A stretch of 64,000 bases of DNA from Chiridota heheva (lineage: Eukaryota > Echinodermata > Holothuroidea > Apodida > Chiridotidae): positions 246,001-310,000 of the forward strand of contig JAIGNY010003007.1 in assembly GCA_020152595.1 (NCBI GenBank). Reading direction: 5' to 3'. Under the pieces are notes generated by a model. That model did not search any database and was not told the DNA's origin. It saw only the letters and a list, made by a program, of their open reading frames with translations. Numbering within the stretch: position 1 is the stretch's first letter; every line of letters begins with the position of its first letter. Below, in pieces: positions 22,401 through 31,226 of this stretch. Position numbers and translations under genes: made by a program.

Positions 22401-22560
22401 TTGACGTTTTGTTATCTTTATTGATAAGTTACACTTGCAATTCTCTGATCATCTTGTTCTGTCCCTTTTAAGGGATTTTTTTTTGTTTTCATCAAATTCA
22501 TTTGATATCATTTTTCTGCCGTGATCAAATTGATCAGTTGAGTTATACCAATTGATCATC
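19457..22560 (+). other. 3' flank of Caskin; probable 3' UTR at the start
   Basis: No gene. An AATAAA at 19735-19740, 279 bp after the stop, is the nearest polyadenylation-type hexamer on this strand; others follow, so the real 3' end is unknown. A weak tandem repeat of a unit containing TCAAGAGGATTAAGTGATT lies at about 21228-21425. Around 20.93-21.12 kb, TGATGTCAC-like motifs recur several times on both strands without a clear period. Confidence 0.5.
21228..21425. repeat. degenerate tandem repeat around TCAAGAGGATTAAGTGATT
   Basis: About four copies of a 45-60 bp unit with the landmarks GGTCAAGAGGATTAAGTGAT and TTAGTATGG. Spacing is irregular, suggesting old duplications with indels. Confidence 0.7.
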
Positions 22561-22574
22561 ACCCCCGCTACTTT

Positions 22575-22850
22575 TTGTGGACCATTTTTTTAATTAGTCA
22601 CTTTGTTCTCAGTGTGATTTGTAAATTTCTACCCATTGATTGTCCTCCCCCAATTACTTCTTTTGCCTCACAAATGAACTTGACCATTGAAACAAATCGT
22701 TTTCATGATTTATTTCATGCTGATGATATTTTAATCCTTGTTTTGAGAGAAACACATCTTGACCTTTTCATTTTTGTATGGATCCATAGCATGGCAGGTT
22801 TTAAATGCCATTTTGGAAAAAGGTGGCAAAAAAGTTCACTTAAAAGGTCA
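22575..22850 (+). mobile_element. possible LINE reverse-transcriptase fragment
   Basis: A + strand open frame (22575-23060) includes FHADDILILVLRE followed about 20 residues later by MAGFKCHFGK. The spacing and residues resemble the F/YADD catalytic box and the downstream G-x-K-x-N-F-x-K block of L1-type LINE reverse transcriptases. The match is short and no other part of an element is visible, so this is a tentative, truncated remnant. The rest of the open frame, after about 22850, does not continue the resemblance. Confidence 0.4.
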
Positions 22851-23211
22851 GATAAAGAGTGCGTGAATATTAATTATAGTATAAACAATGGGAGTGGTGA
22901 TGATCACGTAATGGAGATCATTGTTGTAGTTGCAGAGGGGGCTACAGATTTAAAAGCGCCCACATCTACTGTGCACAGCAGTTGTCAACCCTTCCATCAT
23001 TCTGGAGGTCGGACATCCGGGAATGTTGTGGTGCACGGCGACGTAACAATGCTTTTTTGATGATCTCAAACTTCAGTCAAAGGGGAAAACAAGCAGCCAG
23101 TTATTATCATTGAAGTCAATGGGAGAAAAGCCTATTTTTTGTCATTTTTTTAATAAATAGTGGACAGAATTTATTTTTCTTCTTAAATGTTGTGTATTAG
23201 GTAGTTTATAA

Positions 23212-23635
23212 CATATATGAGTACCATTAATTTTAAGGCAACACAAGTATTCTGACTGGCTAATGATAAAGTTTCCTCCAACTTAGCCAAAACACAAGTA
23301 TTCATAAAAAATATCCCATTGACTGTAATTTTGTTTCCCCTCCAAGTATTCATAAAAAAATCCCGTTGACTGTACTGAGTTCATCCAACAGTTCTGAGTT
23401 CATACACAGTTCTCTGACCTCTGACCCTCGAGAATGTGTGGATAAACACAAGTTTACATATATGAGTACCATTAATTTTTGCTGACTGGCTAAGGCAACA
23501 CAAGTATTCATAAAAAATATCCCGTTGACTGTAATGATAAAGTTTCCCCTCCAACTTAGCCAAACCGTACTGAGTTAATACACAGTTACGTCGTCTCTGA
23601 CCTCGAGAATGTGTGGATAAACACAAGTTTTGTGT
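23212..23635. repeat. scrambled partial duplication
   Basis: The segments ATATGAGTACCATTAATTTT, CACAAGTATTCATAAAAA, TCCCGTTGACTGTA, AAAGTTTCC(CC)TCCAACTTAG, TACTGAGTT and GAGAATGTGTGGATAAACAC each occur two or three times, in a different order and spacing in the two halves (about 23212-23450 and 23453-23635). This is a rearranged tandem duplication, either biological or an assembly artefact. Confidence 0.75.
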
Positions 23636-23819
23636 ACCCCATTCATTATGCCCAAACACTTGTAAGAATGAGTACAGCCTGCTGCACCCCTTCCTTTTCA
23701 TGGATAACACAGGCTGCACATGCCAATATCTTGTGTTAACAGGACAGGTTTTTCTTTTTGAGGGGGCTTTCATATATGTCACAATAAGCCATGGAATTAA
23801 ATGAAAAACATAAACAAAT

Positions 23820-25590
23820 AAAAGTAGAATATGATGGAATAATGACTAATTATGTTATTCATTGTGTTGCTTAAAACAACTAATTCAGTTAGTTTCTATC
23901 ATTACTTTGTGGTTGTGAGTTAGTTTTTTTTATCTTTTGCTCAATAAGGTTCTGCTGTTGAAGTTGTAGTTTGTATTGTGCCCCAAATTGTCTATACAAG
24001 ACGATGGAGTTCACATACTAACCCACTCAGTGTTAAACTGATGACCTACCACTACACCACAAGTGGCTAGTTGTAATCAGTAGATTCAAATGGGAGAAAA
24101 CTTAAGTTTGTCACAAATGTTTGCATTAATACTTGATATTCTTTTAAAGACTAAGCCCTTGGCAGGACCCCCGATTAAGGTCTACACGCAGTGATTTAAA
24201 GATAATTTTCCAGGTAAGTGATGTATGTGTTGGAGATGAGGCTTAGAAACAATTTCATGACCTGATCGAGTGCTTTATTGTATAGAAATTATTTGAAAAG
24301 AATTCAAAGAGATGTTTGATCTTGTTACGCTGATTTTAGAGGGGGTGAGGGCAATTTGTCTGATAACAGTGGGTGCTTGATTAGAATAGTTTGGAAAGAC
24401 AAAGGAATTTTGTCTTATGGTTATTTTAATCAATTTGCTAAGAAATGTGCTATGAAAATCACTGCCACTGTTAGATTATAGTATTTAGAGTATGCAAGGA
24501 GCCTTAACCAAATATTCTGGGCCAAAGTTTGCATGTTGTGTAAGTGCATGTATTAAGACTTTTTGGAGATCTAATAATGTGGTTATTTCTCTGCAAGGAT
24601 TGTACAGATCCCATTTTTGGCATCTTTGCAAAAATGTACAAAAGGTGTACTAAATTATTGGACTGTTTGCCAGTCGTATATTTAAGGTTTGACTGTATCA
24701 TAGTAACAGTGCCGTGTACTAAAGCTGTATTAATTGGTGTATATCAAAAAGAATGTTATTTATATGATTAATATAATTTGAAGAATAAGCTAAATTCTTA
24801 CAAGTTCAAACTGATGAATAGAAACTAGAATATATACAAATAAATAAAAACCAGAATTTAATATTTCTTTATTAGAAGATTTGAGATATCACTAGCTTGG
24901 GATATTTGCATTTAATTCATAATTTGATGCATTTTTGTAGGGGGGAGGGAAGGAGGGGGAATTGCTACAATTAATGCCTAAGAGGGGTATACGTTGACTT
25001 AAACCAGATTGCTTTTTGGTATTGGGATGGAGTGTGTAATTGTTACATGCAGACATTTGGAATAGAAAAAAACAGACAAGTTTCATATACAAACACCATT
25101 TTAGTACAAGCCTTATGTGGAATGAAATCGGCCATATACAGAAAAGCAGCTATGTGCAATGAATACGATCTCCTTGTTTATTTTCACTAGTTTTGCAGAT
25201 TATTTGCTTTGTATAGCTAACAACAGTATTATATAGAATATTTCTCCCACTTATTAGATGTGTAGTTTGTATGCAAGTTATCAAAACCAAAGCTAAATTT
25301 TATGTTAATCCCCAGGTTTTTTTTAACGTTGGGATTTTGTTGATATGTTCAATTTACAGGGCATGTGAGGAAGTAGCACAAGATGATTGTTCATTGCAAA
25401 CTTTCAAATTTTAATTTGTAAAAATCATTAAAGGTATGTAAAAATATACAGCAGTACATGTGTAAAATATAAAAAATATACAAGAAGCACTAACAAGGTT
25501 GTTTTTGGTTTCATTTCTGATTCAGGGGCAAATGCCTGCAATCACAATCTCTACAATGGAGCCTGGAAAATGTCTTGGTATCCTCCTCTC
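23820..25590. other. intergenic, no feature seen
   Basis: AT-rich, unique-looking sequence between the two convergent genes. Short open frames here overlap on opposite strands (24.50-24.77 kb) and have no recognisable content. I see no RNA gene or mobile element. Confidence 0.5.
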
Positions 25591-25591
25591 C

Positions 25592-27655
25592 CCAGGGGCA
25601 TAGGAAGGGCCCTCTCCCCAGGGGCATAGGAAGGGCCCTCTCCCCAGGGGCATAGGAAGGGCCCTCTCCCCAGGGGCATAGGAAGGGCCCTCTCCCCAGG
25701 GGCATAGGAAGGGCCCTCTCCCCAGGGGGGGCATAGGAAGGGCCCTCTCCCCAGGGGCATAGGAATGGCCCTCTCCCCAGGGCATAGGAAGGGCCCTCTC
25801 CCCAGGGGCATAGGAAGGGCCCTCTCCCCAGGGGCATAGGAAGGGCCCTCTCCCAGGGGGCATAGGAAGGGCCCCTCTCCCCAGGGGCATAGGAAGGGCC
25901 CTCTCCCCAGGAGCATAGGAAGGGCCCTCTCCCCAGGGGCATAGGAAGGGCCCTCTCCCCAGGGGCATAGGAAGGGCCCTCTCCCAGGGGCATAGGAAGG
26001 GCCCTCTCCCCAGGGGCATAGGAAGGGCCCTCTCCCCAGGGGCATAGGAAGGGCCCTCTCCCCAGGGGCATAGGAAGGGCCCTCTCCCCAGGGGCATAGG
26101 AAGGGCCCTCTCCCCAGGGGCATAGGAAGGGCCCTCTCCCCAGGGGCATAGAAAGGGCCCTCTTCCCAGGGGCATAGGAAGGGCCCTCTTCCCAGGGGCA
26201 TAGGATGGGCCCTCTTCCCAGGGGCGTAAGGAAGGGCCCTCTTACCAGGGGCGAGGAAGGACCCTCACCCTAGGGGCGTGGGAAGGGCCCTCTCCCCAGG
26301 GGCGCAGGAAGGGCCCTCTCCCCAGGGGCATAGGAAGGGCCCTCCCCAGGGGCATGGGATGGGCCCTCTCCCAGGGGCATAAGAAGGCCCTCTCCCCAGG
26401 GGCATAGGATGGGCCCCTCCCCAGGGGCATAGGATGGGCCCTCTCCCCAGGGGCATAGGATGGGCCCTCTCCCCAGGGGCATAGGATGGGCCCTCTCCCC
26501 AGGGGCATAGGAAGGGCCCTCTCCCCAGGGGCATAGGATGGGCCCTCTCCCCAGGGGCATAGAAAGGGCCCTCTCCCCAGGGGCATAGAAAGGGCCCTCT
26601 CCCCAGGGGCATAGGATGGGCCCTCTCCCCAGGGGCATAGGATGGGCCCTCTCCCCAGGGGCATAGGATGGGCCCTCTCCCCAGGGGTATAAGAAGGCCC
26701 TCTCCCCAGGGGCATAGGAAGGGCCCCTCTCCCCAGGGGGCATAGGATGGGCTCTCCCCAGGGGCATAGGAAGGGCCCTCTCCCAGGGGCATAGGAAGGG
26801 CCCTCTCCCCAGGGGGTATAAGAAGGCCCTCTCCCCAGGGGCATAGGAAGGGCCCTCTCCCCAGGGGCATAGGATGGGCTCTCTCCCCAGGGGCATAGGA
26901 AGGGCCCTCTCCCCAGGGGCATAGGAAGGGTCCTCTCCCCAGGGGCGGGAAGGGCCCTCTCCCAAGGGGCGAGGGAAGGGCCCTCTCCCAAGGGGCGAGG
27001 AAGGGCCCTCTCCTCAGGGGCGAGGAAGGGCCCTCTCCTCAGGGGCGAGGGAAGGGCCCTCTCCTCAGGGGCGAGAGGGCCTTCTCCCCAGGGGCGTAAA
27101 GGGCCCTCTCCCCAGGGGCATAAAAGGGCCCTCTCCCCAGGGGCATAGAAAGGGCCCTCTCCCCAGGGGGCATAGAAAGGGCCCTCTCCCCAGGGGCATA
27201 GAAAGGGGCCCTCTCCCAGGGGCATAGAAAGGGCCTTCTCCCCAGGGGCATAGAAAGGGCCCTCTCCCCAGGGGCATAGAAAGGGCCCTCTCCCCAGGGG
27301 CATAGAAAGGGCCCTCTACCAGGGGCATAGGAAGGGACCTCTCTCCCCAGGGGCATAGGAAGGGCCACCTCTTCCCAGGGCCATAGGAAGGGCCACCTCT
27401 TTTCCAGGGCCATAGGAAGGCCACCTCTCCCCAGGGCCATAAAAAGTGCCCTCTCCCCAGGGGCATAGAAAGGGCCCTCTCCCCAGGGCATAGAAAGGGC
27501 CACCTCTCCCCAGGGCCATAGGAAGGGCCGGCTCTCCAGGGGCATAGGAAGGGCCACCTTTTCCCAGGGGCATAGGAAGGGCCACCTTTTCCCAGGGGCA
27601 TAGGAAGGGCCACCTTTCCCCAGGGGCATAGGAAGGGCCACCTCTCCCCAAGGGG
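25592..27655. repeat. large GC-rich minisatellite, 26-bp unit
   Basis: About 2.06 kb and roughly 78 copies of a 26-bp unit made of CCCTCTCCCCAGGGGCATAG plus GAAGGG. Each junction creates GGGCCC and each unit contains the hairpin-capable CCCCAGGGG. Local variants form blocks: GGCATAGGATGGG in the centre, GGCGAGGAAGGG around 26940-27060, CATAGAAAGGG around 27110-27310, and GGCCACCT units at the right end. This shows local spread of new variants. Multi-frame antisense peptides rich in MPLGRGPFLCPWGEG are shadows of the array, not genes. Confidence 0.96.
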
Positions 27656-27734
27656 AAATATCCCGGTTACAGGCAGCAAATTGTAAATTAATTTTCCATC
27701 AAACACTGCCACTTGGGAAAACTGGACTCTATTT

Positions 27735-28480
27735 TAGTAGTCCTTCATAGATGTGCCTGAATGGTTTTGGGTGTGATGCCATGCATATTAAGTAGTCGGG
27801 GATCACTGTAAAAATCTGGAAATGCTATCTTGTTTCATGTGTTCATTACGTTACTTTTATTCATGTGCATAGTGGGTGGGGCTTAGTATCTTTAGTAAAT
27901 AAAAAAGGTAGAACTCTCTACTCGATTTACTGGTACAGACAGTCCATGGTCATGTTACCCGTTGTTTTTGATGGTGATGCCAAGCATATTAGTGGGGCGT
28001 GTTCATTGTATAAAAACGTTACTTTTATTCATGTGCATAGTGGGTGGGGCTTTGTATCTTTTAGTAAATAAAAAGCTAAACTCTCTACTCGATTTACGTC
28101 TTGTGTGGTACACAGGCAGCCCATGGTCATGCACCCCCTATTGTTTTTGATGGTGATGCCAAGCATATAAGTGGGGCTTAAAGTGAAAATTTTGAAGTAG
28201 TGACAAGTGAGCAATGGTGTCCATTTCGCATCATGCCGAGTAGATATCGTTGTTATTGTGTACATGCTTGTTATTAACAGAAGTCATTAATATGCATGGT
28301 GGGCGTGGCTTCATATGTGATGGTGCTTAAATGATATTAACACCGTACCTCATGAACGGTACAACAGATTTATGCCATATGTGGTACACAGATGAGTTAT
28401 AGTCTGTACATGTTGTAGTAGTTATGTCCACCATGAATAGTAATGAGTAGGCGGGGCTTACTAAAATTTCTTGAAATAGG
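27735..28480 (+). repeat. dispersed repeat family R1, copy 3
   Basis: Four or so tandem units of 130-170 bp with the R1 landmarks CAGCCCATGGTCATG, TTGTTTTTGATGGTGATGCC, AAGCATAT and GTGGGGCTTA. Two consecutive units share a longer block (GTTACTTTTATTCATGTGCATAGTGGG and AATAAAAA(A)G-containing tails) that the Caskin copies lack. It is intergenic. Confidence 0.75.
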
Positions 28481-28499
28481 ATAAATGAGCAACCGTCTT

Positions 28500-29950
28500 T
28501 GCATCATACTTGCTATTATAATGTTAGTACTGTTGATACAAAACAGCACAGAGCATGAAACTAAACATGGAAAATTCTATGAAGTTGGGGATGGGAGGGG
28601 GGTGGAGTTTCCTCGCACATAATTCTTTTTCCACCCTTTCCCCAAAATACATGGCATATTTCAACATTTTAGGGGAATCCATTTAACCGAGGGCTGCATA
28701 CATCACAATCACTACAATGGAGCCTGGAAAATGTTGGTTTGTTAATGTTTAACAGCACCCAACAAGTCAGTCAAATGTGCCCTGCAGGTCTTACTTTATC
28801 TGCACACAAGATGGCACAAGATGAGCTAATCATGAATTGGCAGGAAGTTCAGAAAGTATTCAATTAAATCTTGCTCGATGGTGGGATTGCTTGGTTGTGG
28901 GACCCCGTTGGCAGAGACATGTTCGATATTTTGCCATAAAGGATTCCAAATTTAATGGCAAGTAGGATATGAGTGAAATGACGAATTACAAATCCATTGT
29001 TCAACGGGAAATCCAGTGCACCCATGTAAGCAGGGGGACAAGGTAGCTTATGAAAGAAAGGACATTGTAGATAATTTCATGGTAAGTATAGAGGTAAGAG
29101 TACGGATGACAATACAGGAAGGATTGAATTTTGCTCAAGGCACCATTGCAGGGTGTCAATTCTCCAGGGGAACCCCAGGTAAGCAGTGATTTGGTAGGGG
29201 TCACTAAACAATTCCAAATTTCTTGGTCAAGTATCAAACAGAGACGAAGGGAAGGCTTTGAAAGAAAAATTAGTTCAGTGATTTGTTTTTGTTTTTTTGC
29301 TGTAATATTCCTGGAAAATTGTGGATTTCCCAGAAACAAAGAGATTCTCCCAATCAAGAGCAGTTTTCCACTTATAAGTGGATATTTTGAGGGTCTTGCC
29401 CCCCCTTCCCTTCTTTTCTGAGAGATGACCCTGGGGAATTGATTTTAAAAGAAAACAAAAACAGATCTGTCATTTTTTATTTTCTTTCCCAGTGAAACTG
29501 AATAACAGTCTTTCTAGAAGAATACCATTTGAACTCCGCTGTAAGATGAACTTTATCAAACTTAAAATGTCATAAAAATGCTTTTTACTGTGGTACCTGA
29601 TAAATTTGCAATGAAATCCGCCCTATTTTATTAGAGTAAATTCAAGAAGCTTAAGATGTCTTACATCCACGTTAATTGCAATATGTAAAATCAAAATACG
29701 TACACTTTAAAAGATAATAGAATTACTAAGACCCTCCTCTGTTGTTCGTTTACAACCTCCCATTTGGCAAAGTGAATGAATGTGATAAACATGACCTGCC
29801 CCCTCTCTTGCTGCAAACTTTATTTGACATCATCCAAACACAGTGAAATTTATTCAACCAGATTTAGCAGAGCTTGTATATATGTTGTTAAAAGAAAACC
29901 ACAAATTCTGTGCATAGATAACATTTTCGGTAGGGATTCCATCATGCACC
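28500..29950. other. intergenic, no secure feature
   Basis: Mixed unique sequence with no gene I can support. Overlapping open frames on opposite strands at 29.00-29.42 kb look faintly like degenerate non-LTR retroelement sequence on the - strand, but no catalytic motif is present. A pyrimidine/purine-biased stretch lies near 28575-28640. Confidence 0.4.
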
Positions 29951-29964
29951 AGAACAATCGTTGT

Positions 29965-30032
29965 TTGTGCGGGTACTTACCCGTGCAGGTACTAACCCAT
30001 GCAGGTACTAACCCGTGCAGGTACTAACCCCT
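29965..30032. repeat. short tandem repeat, 16-bp unit
   Basis: Four to five copies of TAACCCGTGCAGGTAC, with one CATGCAGG variant. It is intergenic. Confidence 0.9.
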
Positions 30033-30285
30033 ACCAAAGAAGCACCGCTTGTAAAAGTACATCAAAGACTAAAACTAAACCAAATAAGTCTCCCCTTAAC
30101 TTTCAACTTAGTTATTGAATACTGTGAAAAATATTTTTAAATGTCATTCATTGAATGGCACATATAAAATCTACAACATAGGACTGACTATATCTAAACT
30201 CTTCTGGCAAAACTTTGAAGAGCAGCTGTATTGTATTGGCTGCTCTTGCAGGAGTCATGAATGCAGGTTTTTTGCTTTGTAACAC

Positions 30286-30395
30286 CATCATCTTAATTGT
30301 TCCCCTCCTGACCACCACCATCTTAATTGTTCCCCTCCTTACAACCACCATATCAATTGTTCCCCTCCTTACCACCCTCTTATTCTCCCCCCAAA
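30286..30395. repeat. short tandem repeat, ~31-bp unit
   Basis: Three and a half copies of a unit containing ATTGTTCCCCTCCTTACCAC and CACCATCTTA. It lies about 750 bp beyond the P4HB stop on the transcript's 3' side. Confidence 0.88.
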
Positions 30396-30399
30396 ACAA

Positions 30400-30860
30400 A
30401 TAATATTTTGTCATCATTACACAACATATAAGTTATTATCCCAGCTCATGGTAACATTGTTCTTTATGGAGCCATTTATCAACACTGGCAGCACACACAT
30501 TTGTGAAAGAAGCATTTTGTGTAAAATGAAAAGGTAAGTATTCTGGTTATTAATCATCTTACCCTAAGAAGTACAAGGCATAAAAGGTTCTTATTAATGA
30601 GGGACACATGGGGATGGCTAAGCAGACAGGATTCTGATCATAAACATAAATGACCCACTCATGAAATATTGCTGCAGTGATGTACCACATCCTTCCTCCT
30701 CAACCCTCATCACTGCCTGATTGTTTTTCTTTTTAAAACTGCTTACATAAAATGCAAATTTCACATGGAAGACGGCAACAATTTAAAACCCTCAATCAAT
30801 AAAATAATTCCCGTATAAGTCTGAAAAAATGGCAACATATCCACCTGAATGTTTCAGAAA
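30400..30860. other. 3' flank of P4HB, no feature seen
   Basis: Unique AT-rich sequence between two small tandem repeats. I see no coding potential and no clear processing signal apart from scattered AT-rich hexamers. Confidence 0.45.
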
Positions 30861-30861
30861 A

Positions 30862-31045
30862 GTTGATACATTCATTATAAATGATACATTTATTATAAAT
30901 GATACATTTATTATAAATGATACATCTACTATAAATGATACATTTATTATAAATGATACATCTACTATAAATGATACATCTATTATAAATGATACATCTA
31001 CTATAAATGATACATCTATTATAAATGATACATCTATTATAAATA
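30862..31045 (-). repeat. 18-bp repeat carrying AATAAA, in the 3' UTR position of P4HB
   Basis: About ten copies of the 18-bp unit GATACATTTATTATAAAT (+ strand). Read on the P4HB strand, the units with TTTATT give the canonical AATAAA hexamer (three units); the others give AATAGA or AGTAGA variants. The array begins about 100 bp after the P4HB stop codon (31149), the usual place for a polyadenylation signal. A role in 3' end formation is inferred from sequence and position only. Confidence 0.8.
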
Positions 31046-31148
31046 AACTTTTCTGTAACATGCATTCCCAAAATGAAGTGTATGATGCAGGGGACAAAAA
31101 TAAACATATGATAGGAATGAAGTGACTGTAGGAAAAAAGGCTAGAGGT

Positions 31149-31226
31149 TTAAAGTTCATCTTTTGTTTGTTCGGCTTCTGCTTCCGCTTCTTCCTCAAGA
31201 TCTTCTTCAAGATCTTCTTCAAGGTC
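31149..31226 (-). CDS. P4HB: P4HB exon 10: acidic tail, KDEL, stop
   Basis: 78 nt after ATACAG. It encodes [20 protein letters not shown] then TKDEL and TAA at 31151-31149. KDEL is the ER retrieval signal. The DLEE repeats come from a (GATCTTGAAGAA)-like 12-bp tandem within the exon. Confidence 0.97.
   Translation of the reverse strand, partial: DLEEDLEEDLEEEAEAEAEQTKDEL

Noticed and set aside
25511-27712. Nine antisense open frames of 111-353 codons rich in Pro, Leu, Gly and Cys
   Set aside because: All are rotations of one 26-bp unit that is not a multiple of three. Three frames open at once over the same DNA is an artefact of the repeat.
29001-29421. Possible LINE remnant on the - strand
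   Set aside because: A vague resemblance to degenerate ORF2 sequence without any catalytic or zinc-knuckle motif. Not strong enough to annotate.
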